Shown here: positions 29,221-38,394 of the stretch, in pieces
How positions within the stretch are numbered: the stretch's first letter is position 1
Layout of the letters: every line of letters starts with the position of its first letter
Assembly: GCA_003021685.1 (NCBI GenBank)
Contig: PXRO01000047.1
Location: 1 to 64,000 of the forward strand
Reading direction: 5' to 3'
Source of the DNA: Halobacteriales archaeon QS_4_62_28
GTDB lineage: Archaea; Halobacteriota; Halobacteria; Halobacteriales; Haloarculaceae
Length of the DNA: 64,000 nucleotides
The notes under the pieces: generated by a model
The model's input: the letters and a program-made list of their open reading frames with translations, nothing else
Database searches by the model: none
What the model was told of the DNA's origin: nothing
Made by a program: the position numbers and the translations under genes

Positions 29221-29985
29221 ATGCAGGGACAAAATCAACAACAGGCCTACGACCGTGGGATCACCATCTTCTCGCCGGACGGTCGACTCTATCAAGTCGA
29301 GTACGCTCGCGAAGCCGTCAAGCGCGGTACCGCGAGCATCGGCGTCCGAACGAAAGACGGCGTCGTCCTCGCTGTCGACAAGCGAATCCGGTCGCCACTG
29401 ATGGAGCGCTCGTCAGTCGAGAAGATCCACAAGGCCGACGACCACATCGGCATCGCGAGCGCCGGCCACGTCGCCGACGCTCGCCAGTTGATCGACTACG
29501 CGCGCCGACAGGCTCAGATCAATCAGCTACGGTACGGTGAACCCATCGGCATCGAGACACTGACCAAGGAAGTCACGGACTACATTCAACAGTACACGCA
29601 GGTCGGTGGCGCACGACCGTTCGGAGTCGCGCTGATCGTCGGCGGGATCGCGGACGGCGAACCGCGCCTGTACGAGACTGACCCATCTGGCACTCCCTAC
29701 GAGTGGAAGGCCCTCTCTGTGGGTGCTGACCGGGCCGACACCCGTGCATACCTCGAAGAACACTACGCCGGGGACCTGGACCTCGATGGTGGTATTGCGC
29801 TGGCACTCGAAGCGCTGGCGTCGGTCAGCGACGACGAACTGACGCCCGAGTCAGTCGGTGTCGCGACAGTCGATGTCGAGACCGAACGGTTCCGGGAACT
29901 GACCGACGAAAAGACCCAGGCACATCTGGACGAACTCGAAGTGCGAAGTTCCGACAGTCCGAGCGACGCCGACGAGCAGGAGTAA
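29221..29985 (+). CDS. psmA: Proteasome alpha subunit
   Basis: MQGQNQQQAYDRGITIFSPDGRLYQVEYAREAVKRGTASIGV. Confidence 0.97.
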   Translation: MQGQNQQQAYDRGITIFSPDGRLYQVEYAREAVKRGTASIGVRTKDGVVLAVDKRIRSPLMERSSVEKIHKADDHIGIASAGHVADARQLIDYARRQAQINQLRYGEPIGIETLTKEVTDYIQQYTQVGGARPFGVALIVGGIADGEPRLYETDPSGTPYEWKALSVGADRADTRAYLEEHYAGDLDLDGGIALALEALASVSDDELTPESVGVATVDVETERFRELTDEKTQAHLDELEVRSSDSPSDADEQE

Positions 29986-30070
29986 CGGCTCCCGGTCGAC
30001 CGCCCTGCCCCGGTCGAATGTTCCTGCTCACGTGGAAAGGTCTTTGAACCGCGCCCCAGTACCTTCGGGT

Positions 30071-30796
30071 ATGATATCACTCGACGAGGCAGTGACGGCG
30101 AGACTCGAGTCCCACGGCGAACGGTTCGAGGTCCTCGTCGATCCTGACGCCGCGTTGGCGATCAAGCGGGGGGAGTTCGACGGGGATCTCGAAGACGTCA
30201 TCGCTGCAGAGGACGTGTTCGAGGACGCATCGCGTGGTGATCGGCCTCCGGAGACCGCTCTCGAAGAGGTGTTCGGGACGACAGAGCCCCTCGAAATCAT
30301 CCCCCAGGTCATCGAAGACGGTGAGATCCAGATCACTGCTGACCAGCGTCGGGAGATGCAAGCCCAAAAGCATCGGCAGTTGATCCAGCAGATCGCGCGC
30401 AACGCCGTCAACCCGCAGATGGACGATGCGCCCCACCCACCAGACCGCATCGAGTCGGCGCTCGAAGAGACGGATTTTCGTGTCGACCCGATGGAACCAG
30501 TCGAAAACCAGGTCGACGACGCCCTCGACGCGCTTCGGCCAGTCATACCGATCCGGTTCGACGAGATCACCGTTGCAGTGCAAGTACCGGCCGACCACGC
30601 GGGGGCGGCCCAGTCTCGCATTCGGCAGTTCGGCGAACTCGAACGCGAAGAGTGGCAAGCAGACGGCTCCTGGATCGGCGTCATCACGTTCCCGGCCGGG
30701 ATGCAAAACGAGTTCTACGGTCTGGTCAACGAACACACGAGCGGTGAGGCCGAGACACAGATCGTCAGGGACGAAGACGAAATATCGACGCGATAA
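30071..30796 (+). CDS. Ribosome assembly factor SBDS
   Basis: MISLDEAVTARLESHGERFEVLVDPDAALAIKRGEF...VFEDASRGDRPPE. Confidence 0.94.
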   Translation: MISLDEAVTARLESHGERFEVLVDPDAALAIKRGEFDGDLEDVIAAEDVFEDASRGDRPPETALEEVFGTTEPLEIIPQVIEDGEIQITADQRREMQAQKHRQLIQQIARNAVNPQMDDAPHPPDRIESALEETDFRVDPMEPVENQVDDALDALRPVIPIRFDEITVAVQVPADHAGAAQSRIRQFGELEREEWQADGSWIGVITFPAGMQNEFYGLVNEHTSGEAETQIVRDEDEISTR

Positions 30797-30834
30797 TCCA
30801 GCGACACGAGAACAGTTCGTCCGTGTAGTTCGCG

Positions 30835-31182
30835 CTATCCTTTCCGGAAGCCAACGAGGAAGCCGCCGGTGAACCCGGCGCTGACGGGCAGTGCAGAGAG
30901 GAGACTCGTGACCCAGCTCGGCGGTTGCCCGGCCGCGGCATCGCCTGCTGTACTCGTCGTGTTGTTTGCGGCTTGCGTGAGTGCCCCCCAGCTCACTTCG
31001 AGGATCCCTCTCGTTTCCAGAAATTTGAATAGCGCGAGTTCGATACCGACCAGAATCGCGATGATCTTTGCGACCTTCTTCGCCGCAAAGCCGATGATTC
31101 CGCCGACCATGGCACCGCCGCCGACTTCGAGCCCCGTTTGCTGGAGTCCGGGGAGTTCCAATTGGAGTGCAAACTCTACCAT
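30835..31182 (-). CDS. FUN14 domain-containing membrane protein
   Basis: GGAMVGGIIGFAAKKVAKIIAILVGIELALFKFLETRGILEVSW...SAGFTGGFLVGFRKG. Confidence 0.88.
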   Translation of the reverse strand: MVEFALQLELPGLQQTGLEVGGGAMVGGIIGFAAKKVAKIIAILVGIELALFKFLETRGILEVSWGALTQAANNTTSTAGDAAAGQPPSWVTSLLSALPVSAGFTGGFLVGFRKG

Positions 31183-31232
31183 GCCAGAATACTATCGTGG
31201 TCCGTTAAGGCTTTTGTGCTCAACCCGTTTGA

Positions 31233-31250
31233 TTACTACAGTTGTAGTAA
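31233..31250. promoter_or_regulatory. Inverted repeat operator candidate between FUN14 and hflX
   Basis: TTACTACA-GT-TGTAGTAA in a divergent intergenic region. Confidence 0.5.
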
Positions 31251-31366
31251 GCGCGTTCTACTATCGAGAAATACTATTCTACCATCCCGAACTGGCGCTG
31301 TATTGGTCAGCAAATGTTGGATTCACCCCGCAGATTAAATATTCGGCCGCCGTAGCTACTGGATAA

Positions 31367-32677
31367 GTGACTGCGAGTACCACTACCGAGCGAACAGTCA
31401 TCGCAAAGCGCGTCGACTCGGGAACGGCAGACACCAAGGAGATCAGGGATCTGGCACGAGCGGCTGACTACGAGATCGCTGGCGAAATCACACAGGCCCG
31501 GACCGAGGATCCGGCCTACCATCTCGGGGAAGGGAAAGTCACCCGTCTCGCCAACGTCATCGCACGCGAGGGGGCGAACGCGGTCGTCTTCGACAACCAA
31601 CTGGGCCCCTACCAGACGTACAACATCGGGAATAAACTCCCTGATGGGACCCGTGTAATCGACCGATTCCGGTTGATTTTGGAAATTTTCGGCCAGCGGG
31701 CACAGACACGAAAAGCGCAGCTACAGGTCGAACTCGCACAACTGCGCTATGAACTGCCACGGGCAGAGGCAAAAGCGAGTCTCGCCAAGCGCGACGAGCG
31801 GCCCGGCTTCATGGGCCTCGGTGAGTACGACGAGAGTCGCGAGCAGGACATCAAAAACCAGATCTCCCGGATCCGCGACGAACTCGACTCCATTGAGGAG
31901 ACCGAACAGCACCGCCGCGAACAGCGCCGCGAATCGGGCTTCGATCTCGTCGCGCTGGCAGGCTACACCAACGCCGGCAAGTCGACGCTCCTGCGCCGCC
32001 TCGCAGACGATGTGAACGTCGACGAGAACGAACAACTCCACCCGGACCTCGATCCGACGGCCGAGAGCGAGGACCGGCTGTTCACGACGCTCGGCACGAC
32101 CACGCGGCGGGCCGACATGGAACAGCGTGACGTGCTGGTGACCGACACTGTCGGTTTCATTTCGGAGCTGCCACACTGGCTCGTCGAATCGTTCAAGTCC
32201 ACCCTCGATGCCGTCTACAGGGCCGACCTGGTGTTGCTCGTCGTCGACATCAGCGAGTCCATCGAGGAGATCAGGGAGAAACTAGTGACGAGTCACGACA
32301 CGCTGTACGAGCGCAACGAGGCCCCCATCGTCACGGTCCTCAACAAGACGGATGCGGTCGATGCCGACGAGATAGAGCGCAAGCGCTCGGCGCTGTCGGG
32401 ACTTGCACCCAACCCAGTCGCCGTCAGTGCGCGCGAGGGCGAAAACGTCGATTCGTTGCTGGCTCGTATCCACGACGAACTACCGGATTACGAGCGCGAA
32501 CGGCTGATCATGCCGATGACCGACGAGGCGATGAGTGTCGTCTCGTGGATCCACGACCACGCGTACGTCGAAAACGTCGACTACGGCGAGCAAGTCGTCA
32601 TCGAGTTCGAGGGACGGCCGTCGGTCGTCGAACAGTCACGGTCGAAAGCTGGTGAACTGGTCGAGGCATCTGCCTGA
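31367..32677 (+). CDS. hflX: GTPase HflX
   Basis: NQLGPYQTYNIGNKLPDGTRVIDRFRLILEIFGQRAQTRKAQLQVELAQLRYELPR; ALAGYTNAGKSTLL. Confidence 0.95.
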   Translation: MTASTTTERTVIAKRVDSGTADTKEIRDLARAADYEIAGEITQARTEDPAYHLGEGKVTRLANVIAREGANAVVFDNQLGPYQTYNIGNKLPDGTRVIDRFRLILEIFGQRAQTRKAQLQVELAQLRYELPRAEAKASLAKRDERPGFMGLGEYDESREQDIKNQISRIRDELDSIEETEQHRREQRRESGFDLVALAGYTNAGKSTLLRRLADDVNVDENEQLHPDLDPTAESEDRLFTTLGTTTRRADMEQRDVLVTDTVGFISELPHWLVESFKSTLDAVYRADLVLLVVDISESIEEIREKLVTSHDTLYERNEAPIVTVLNKTDAVDADEIERKRSALSGLAPNPVAVSAREGENVDSLLARIHDELPDYERERLIMPMTDEAMSVVSWIHDHAYVENVDYGEQVVIEFEGRPSVVEQSRSKAGELVEASA

Positions 32678-32688
32678 TACGGACCGTT

Positions 32689-34122
32689 TCACGCCTGCGT
32701 TCCGAGCGCCGTCGGAAGCACGTCGAGCAGGTCCGTCGCGACGAGGCCGTAGCCGTTTTGTTCGACGACGATATCGCCGGCGCGGCCAGTGGCATACGTT
32801 CCAATCGCCCCGGCGTGGCGTGGCGCTTGCGTGGCGGCCAGCGCGCCGATGACCCCGGCCAGCACGTCACCGGTCCCGCCGACGGTCATCCCGGCGTTGC
32901 CGGTCCGGTTGACCCGCGTCCGGTCGCCATTGGACACGATGTCGTAGACGCCTTTGACGACCAGCGTCTGGTCGAGTCGGGCGGCGAACTGCTCGATCAG
33001 GTCCGTCCGCTCGCGCCAGTCCTCGCTCGTCTCCCCGCCCATCGCTTCCAATTCTCCCTGGTGGGGTGTACAGATCAGGGACGCCTCGGTGTCGACTTCC
33101 GGGACGACCTGTAGTGCGTCGGCGTCAACGACGGCGGCCCCCTCGTAGTCTGCCAGGAGCGCCTGGACTGCGCTCAGTGTCGCCTCGTTGTCGCCCAGTC
33201 CCGGCCCGAGGACGACTGTGTCGTGTTCGTTTGCCAGTTCGAGGACGCCCTCGACGTGCCGTTGCGCGAGGTGGTCACCATCGAACGGCCGGACGATGAG
33301 GTTCTCGCTGTAGCCCTGCAACTCACGGGCGACCGGGGCCGGGCACGCGACCCTGACGAGGTCTGTGCCGGTCCTGAGTGCGGCCTGTGCAGTGAGCGCG
33401 GGTGCGCCGGTGTAGGGGCCGCCACCGACGACGAGGGTTTCACCGTTGTCGCCTTTGTGGCTTGTCGAATCTCGCTGAAGTCGGGTCAGGTCGCCGCGTT
33501 CCACGAACAGTTCGGCCGTCGACGGAATGCCGATATCGGCAACCGTCACTGTCGCTTCGAGCGAGTCGAGGCCTGGCTTGGTATCGTGGAAGGTCACGAC
33601 GTGGTCGGTCTCGACGGCCGTTGCTGCTAGTCGCCCGGTTTCAGCGTCCAGCCCCGAGGGCACGTCGACGGAGACGACTGTCCCGCTGGACTCGTTGATC
33701 GCTCTGGCCGCTGTTGCTTCTGGTTCGCGCACCGCGCCGGTGATGCCGGTGCCGAGCATCGCGTCGACGATCACGTCCGGATCGTGGAGTTCGAACGCCG
33801 TGGTGTCTCGGACCGTTTCTGTTTCGTACCCGCTTTGCTGGAGCGCCTCCCAGTTTTCGCGTGCAATCGCCGTCGTGATATTTGCTGGCCGCCCCAGCAG
33901 ACAGATCCGAACGTCGAACCCGTCGAGAAACCGGGCCGTGACGAGCGCGTCGCCGCCGTTGTTCCCCCGGCCAGCGACGACGGTGATCTGATCGTCCGGA
34001 TGTGCGGTGCGCTCGACGATGCGGGCCACGGCGTTACCCGACGATTCCATCAGTTGCTTCCGGGACACACCGAGCGCCGCCGCGTTCTCGTCGACGACAC
34101 CCATCTCTGAACCGGTAATCAT
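32689..34122 (-). CDS. nnr: Bifunctional NAD(P)HX epimerase/dehydratase
   Basis: VVAGRGNNGGDALVTARFL; NAGMTVGGTGDVLAGVIGALLA-like C-terminal kinase-fold domain. Confidence 0.94.
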   Translation of the reverse strand: MITGSEMGVVDENAAALGVSRKQLMESSGNAVARIVERTAHPDDQITVVAGRGNNGGDALVTARFLDGFDVRICLLGRPANITTAIARENWEALQQSGYETETVRDTTAFELHDPDVIVDAMLGTGITGAVREPEATAARAINESSGTVVSVDVPSGLDAETGRLAATAVETDHVVTFHDTKPGLDSLEATVTVADIGIPSTAELFVERGDLTRLQRDSTSHKGDNGETLVVGGGPYTGAPALTAQAALRTGTDLVRVACPAPVARELQGYSENLIVRPFDGDHLAQRHVEGVLELANEHDTVVLGPGLGDNEATLSAVQALLADYEGAAVVDADALQVVPEVDTEASLICTPHQGELEAMGGETSEDWRERTDLIEQFAARLDQTLVVKGVYDIVSNGDRTRVNRTGNAGMTVGGTGDVLAGVIGALAATQAPRHAGAIGTYATGRAGDIVVEQNGYGLVATDLLDVLPTALGTQA

Positions 34123-34179
34123 GGTCGAGCGTACGGACGGGGTCGTGGTAACTGTGGGGGGATTATCCGACCGGCAGTA

Positions 34180-34458
34180 TCACCGCCGGACCTCGAATCC
34201 GTCCAGTCCCTCGGGGTCCTCGTACGTCACCTCGACATCGTCCACGCGGGCGCGGGCACTCCCTTCGTGGCACCACTCGGCCATCGATTCGACGGCCGAT
34301 GCCGGGCCCTCGAACACTGCTTCGACCCGGCCGTCGTCGAGGTTCCGGACCCAGCCGTCGACACCGGCATCTCTCGCCCGGTCTCGCGTCGTGGCCCGGT
34401 AGAAAACGCCCTGTACCTTTCCGCTGACGAAGACGTGTGCGCGGGTGCGATCAGCCAT
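34180..34458 (-). CDS. acyP: Acylphosphatase
   Basis: RAHVFVSGKVQGVFYRATTRDRARDAGVDGWVRNLDDGRVEAVFEG. Confidence 0.96.
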   Translation of the reverse strand: MADRTRAHVFVSGKVQGVFYRATTRDRARDAGVDGWVRNLDDGRVEAVFEGPASAVESMAEWCHEGSARARVDDVEVTYEDPEGLDGFEVRR

Positions 34459-34470
34459 GTCTGGTAGTGA

Positions 34471-34548
34471 TACTGCCGGCTGTAACCTCGTGAAGATATT
34501 CGCTACCTCGGGGTAGCGAAATCGTTCACGGACTTACAGCCGGTAGTA
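34471..34548. repeat. Dispersed palindromic repeat family 1, copy E
   Basis: tactgccggctgtaacctcgtgaagatattcgctacctcggggtagcgaaatcgttcacggacttacagccggtagta; almost identical to copy B. Confidence 0.93.
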
Positions 34549-34575
34549 TGAGGGCGGCGATAATAAAGAGGATGA

Positions 34576-35475
34576 TCACTCGTTGCCGCTGCGGAGATAG
34601 TGAAAGACGTACGTCTGGGCGTAACCCGCGTACTCGCCGCCGAGCGTCTCTCGGATCGCACGCGAGGTGTCAGCGTAATTGCCTCGATCAGCCGACGGAA
34701 AGTACTCTTCGATGGTCGTCTGGATCCAGGTGTCCAGTGGCACTGCTTCGAGGAAGTCGAGCGAGAACAGCAACACGCAGTCGGCGACTTTGTCACCGAC
34801 GCCGACGAACTGTGTGAGGTATTCGCGGGCCTCCTCGTATGCCATGTCACGGGCAGCGGCGGGGTCTGTCCCCGCTGCGACCATCTCGGCGGTTCGCTGG
34901 ACGTACGGTGCACGGTAGCCCAGTCCAAGATCACGGAGTGTAGACTCCGAGGTGGCGGCTAACTGCTCCGGTGTCGGGTATGCGTGGTAGATCTTGCCGT
35001 TGAACCTGACCTGCTGGCCGAGCGTCGTTCGCAGTGCCTGTTGCATCGAATGAATCCGGCCGACGCGCATCTGTGCCGAGCAAATAAACGAGATCAACGC
35101 TTCGAAGGGCGGATCACGCACGAGGCGCATCCCTCGATACTCGTCGGAGGCACGCTCGATGACCGCGTGACCGGGCGTGGCGTTCCTAATCGCATCGAGG
35201 TCGTCGTCGAGTCGGAGCAGTCGCCGGAGGTGTGGGTCCGCATCGATACTGCTCTCCCATTCTAAGCGTCCGTCTCGTTGCCGGACCCGCAGCACTGCCG
35301 GGTCCTCGCCGTTCCGGACTGTCGTCCAGTACCAGGCGTCACCGCCGTACGCACTCTCTTGCTCGTACATCTGGCCGTCTTCACGGTCCCAGAGATACGA
35401 TTGTCCGCTCTCGACGGTCGACTGAAGATCGATCCCGCCGGCCAGTGTCGCCGTCTCGATACTACCCTGTTCCAT
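34576..35475 (-). CDS. ogg: 8-oxoguanine DNA glycosylase / DNA lyase (OGG1-like)
   Basis: LQSTVESGQSYLWDREDG...ALISFICSAQMRVGRIHSMQQAL...FVGVGDKVADCVLLFSLDFLEAVPLDTW HhH-GPD. Confidence 0.9.
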   Translation of the reverse strand: MEQGSIETATLAGGIDLQSTVESGQSYLWDREDGQMYEQESAYGGDAWYWTTVRNGEDPAVLRVRQRDGRLEWESSIDADPHLRRLLRLDDDLDAIRNATPGHAVIERASDEYRGMRLVRDPPFEALISFICSAQMRVGRIHSMQQALRTTLGQQVRFNGKIYHAYPTPEQLAATSESTLRDLGLGYRAPYVQRTAEMVAAGTDPAAARDMAYEEAREYLTQFVGVGDKVADCVLLFSLDFLEAVPLDTWIQTTIEEYFPSADRGNYADTSRAIRETLGGEYAGYAQTYVFHYLRSGNE

Positions 35476-35516
35476 CCTCTCGACACAGGGACGGCTTCCG
35501 TTTTTACGTTTCGTGT

Positions 35517-35600
35517 TATACCGGTGGACGTGCCGTTTGATACTTCTCAGCCGTCACAGTCCCCGGGCTGAATGTATCATTGCATACGTCCACCGGTACA
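35517..35600. repeat. Dispersed palindromic repeat family 3, copy b (inverted relative to copy a)
   Basis: tataccggtggacgtgccgtttgatacttctcagccgtcacagtccccgggctgaatgtatcattgcatacgtccaccggtaca. Confidence 0.88.
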
Positions 35601-35643
35601 CCCCGGGCCAACCTTCTTAATAGTGGCAGTCGAATTAACATGT

Positions 35644-36099
35644 ATGAATTGCAGAGTTGTCGTCGAGGCCGCTGTGCCCGTCTACGACGTCGAGACACCG
35701 GACGAAGCAGTCCGTATTGCTATTTCGAAGACGGGCGAGATGCTGAATCCGGATCTCAACTACGTTGAGATCAACATGGGCGAGCGTGTCTGCCCACACT
35801 GCGGTGACAAATTCGATCCGGCCTTCATCGCGGCCGACGAGAGTCTCGTCGCCCTCGAACTCGAAATGACCGTTTTCAACGTCGAGCGAGACGAGCACGC
35901 CGCTCGGATCGCCCGGAAAGAAATCGGGCAACGCCTCAAGAACATCCCGCTGGAAGTGCTCGAAATCGAGGAACTCGAAGAGGAAGACGAGGCAGAAAAC
36001 GAAGAGGCCGAGACGGCTCACGACGACACCACGGCATCCGGCAACGATGACGACGATGGCGACGTTTTACCCGAGTTCGACGAATTAATGAACGAGTAA
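35644..36099 (+). CDS. DUF555 / UPF0212 family protein
   Basis: MNCRVVVEAAVPVYDVETPDEAVRIAISKTGEMLNPDLNYVEINMGERVCPHCGDKFDPAFIAADESLVAL. Confidence 0.9.
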   Translation: MNCRVVVEAAVPVYDVETPDEAVRIAISKTGEMLNPDLNYVEINMGERVCPHCGDKFDPAFIAADESLVALELEMTVFNVERDEHAARIARKEIGQRLKNIPLEVLEIEELEEEDEAENEEAETAHDDTTASGNDDDDGDVLPEFDELMNE

Positions 36100-36228
36100 T
36101 CGGGGTCTCTACAGTTTCTCACTCGGGATCCGTGTTCTGACATATCATCGCTCACAACACTGTTCGACAGCAAAGCGGGTGCTACAGAGGAATTGAATGA
36201 GAGCTACTGTTGACTGATGATCGGGAAT

Positions 36229-36465
36229 TCAGTCAGCGGCAGCAGAAACGGGTTCCTTCTCTTCGGCCGTCATCTCGGACGTAATACCCTTCGAGAGAGC
36301 GAAGACCGCGGCTTTGTGATCCGTCTTCGATTTGTGGATAGAAGTCGGCTGTACGCCGAGTTCGGTGTACCGATCGTGGTTCACCGTATCCCCTGTCTCT
36401 TGCTCGTAGTGGTTCTGTACCTGTGCGAGCAGGCCGTGGAGATGGATGAGCTCCTGCTTCTTCAT
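36229..36465 (-). CDS. UPF0058 family protein
   Basis: MKKQELIHLHGLLAQVQNHYEQETGDTVNHDRYTELGVQPTSIHKSKTDHKAAVFALSKGI. Confidence 0.88.
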   Translation of the reverse strand: MKKQELIHLHGLLAQVQNHYEQETGDTVNHDRYTELGVQPTSIHKSKTDHKAAVFALSKGITSEMTAEEKEPVSAAAD

Positions 36466-36682
36466 AGTCACTCTCTTCTAGAATCTGGAGGGTTATAGTA
36501 CTACTCTGAGTGTAGTTAACATACACCCCTCAGTTGCACAGGTCCGCGTAGCCACATTATACGCCACAGTAGTGAAAACTAAACGACGAGCGTCGGCTAC
36601 GGTGTCACCGGGATTCCCGTCGGCACCGGGTCGAAGTGGCACCCATGAAAGGTTTTTGTTTTCCCGACAGTAGGCCTCCAGT

Positions 36683-37087
36683 ATGGACTACGACGAGATG
36701 CTCGATCAAGCAGTCGAAGAGACACCGGACATCGAGGGGACGAGCGAGCGGTTCGAAGTCCCCGACCCGGATATCCGACAGGAAGGAAATATGACCGTCT
36801 TCGAGAATTTCCAGGCAGTCTGTGACCGTCTCTCGCGTGACGAGGAACACGTCATGAAGTTCCTCCAGAACGAACTCGGGACGAGTGGCCACATCGACGA
36901 ACGCGGTCGGGCGCGCCTGACTGGAGAGTTCCGTGAGCGACGGATCGCAAACGCCATCGATACCTACACCGACGGATACGTCCGCTGCTCGGAGTGTGGA
37001 CTACCGGATACACAACTGAAGACGGAACAAGGTGCCACGGTTCTCCGCTGTGAGGCCTGTGGCGCGCAGTCGCCGACCGGGTCGTGA
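36683..37087 (+). CDS. Translation initiation factor aIF-2 subunit beta
   Basis: NFQAVCDRLSRDEEHVMKFLQNELGTSGHIDERGRARLTGEF...CSECGLPDTQ...CEACGAQ. Confidence 0.95.
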   Translation: MDYDEMLDQAVEETPDIEGTSERFEVPDPDIRQEGNMTVFENFQAVCDRLSRDEEHVMKFLQNELGTSGHIDERGRARLTGEFRERRIANAIDTYTDGYVRCSECGLPDTQLKTEQGATVLRCEACGAQSPTGS

Positions 37088-37130
37088 CCGAAGTGACAAA
37101 AGTCTGTCATCGGTGACACAACTCGACGCA

Positions 37131-37213
37131 GCTACAGTAGCATTTGCACGTCTTCACTCACCTGATCGCGCGACTGCGTGCGGTCGGATGAGCAATCGGT
37201 TGCAAATACCATT
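37131..37213. repeat. Dispersed palindromic repeat family 2, copy b
   Basis: gctacagtagcatttgcacgtcttcactcacctgatcgcgcgactgcgtgcggtcggatgagcaatcggttgcaaatacca. Confidence 0.88.
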
Positions 37214-37281
37214 CCGGTCCCACAGCCGACGGCATCACTGGAGGCCTTTCAACGTCTGCAAGTCCCTATCTGTCCGGGAAA

Positions 37282-38256
37282 TCAGGCCGGAACGCCGTCG
37301 GCTTCCAGTAGCTCCTTGTACCGGTTTCGGATCGTCACTTCCGAGATGTCGGCAACCTCGCTAACCTGGCTCTGGGTGACTTTTTGATTCGTCAGCAGGG
37401 AGGCGGCATACACTGCCGCGGCAGCGATGCCGACCGGCGATTTGCCGCTCAGGATACCGCCGTCCCGTGCGCCCTCGATGAGTTCGCGGGCGCGACGCTC
37501 GGTCTCGTCGGACAGAGACAGGTCACTACAAAAGCGCGGGACGTAGCTCTCGGGCTTTGCCGGCGCGACTTCGAGATCGAGTTCGCGGATGATATACCGG
37601 TAAGTGCGGGTCAACTCCATGCGTTCGACACGGGAGACGTGGGTCATCTCGTCGAGCGAACGGGGGTTGTTCGCCTGCCGTGCGGCCGCGTACAGTGCCG
37701 CCGTCGCGACGCCCTCGATAGAGCGTCCCGGGAGGAGGTCCTCGCTGAGGGCACGTCGATAGATGACGCTCGCCGTCTCGCGGACGTTCTTCGGGAGGCC
37801 GAGCGCACTCGCCATGCGGTCGATTTCACCGAGCGCCTGCTTGAGGTTGCGCTCCTTGGAGTCGCGGGTGCGGAACCGCTCGTTCCAGGTGCGTAGTCGC
37901 TGCATCTTCTGGCGCTGTTTGCTCGATAGAGAGTTACCGTAGGCGTCCTTGTCCTGCCAGCCGATGTTGGTCGACAGACCCTTGTCGTGCATCATCTTCG
38001 TCGTCGGCGCACCGACGCGGGACTTGTTGTCTCTCTCGGCCGAGTCGAACGCCCGCCACTCCGGTCCGTGATCGATCTCATTTTCTTCGACGACGAGTCC
38101 ACAGGCCTCACAGACCGTCTCGCCGTGTTCGGCGTCGAGCTTGGTGTGACCGCCACACTCGGGACAGACATCCTCCTGTACGTCGGATTCATCTTCTCGT
38201 ATCTCTGTTTGCGCGTACTGTTCCTCGGTATTTGTCTGGAGGTGTGTCTCGCTCAT
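37282..38256 (-). CDS. tfb: Transcription initiation factor IIB
   Basis: VCPECGGHTKLDAEHGETVCEACGLVVEENEIDHGPEWRAFDSAERDNKSRVGAPTTKMMHDKGLSTNIGWQDKDAYG. Confidence 0.97.
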   Translation of the reverse strand: MSETHLQTNTEEQYAQTEIREDESDVQEDVCPECGGHTKLDAEHGETVCEACGLVVEENEIDHGPEWRAFDSAERDNKSRVGAPTTKMMHDKGLSTNIGWQDKDAYGNSLSSKQRQKMQRLRTWNERFRTRDSKERNLKQALGEIDRMASALGLPKNVRETASVIYRRALSEDLLPGRSIEGVATAALYAAARQANNPRSLDEMTHVSRVERMELTRTYRYIIRELDLEVAPAKPESYVPRFCSDLSLSDETERRARELIEGARDGGILSGKSPVGIAAAAVYAASLLTNQKVTQSQVSEVADISEVTIRNRYKELLEADGVPA

Positions 38257-38394
38257 GATGGGGTACCAGTGACTGCCGAAGACACAAACCTTAAAAAAAC
38301 AGTTTGTGCTCTTCTTAACAAATAGTTACTGAGAATAGTTTATAAATCTTCCGGTGATCGTGTTATCAAACCGCACGACTGCACCGCCTCGGGA

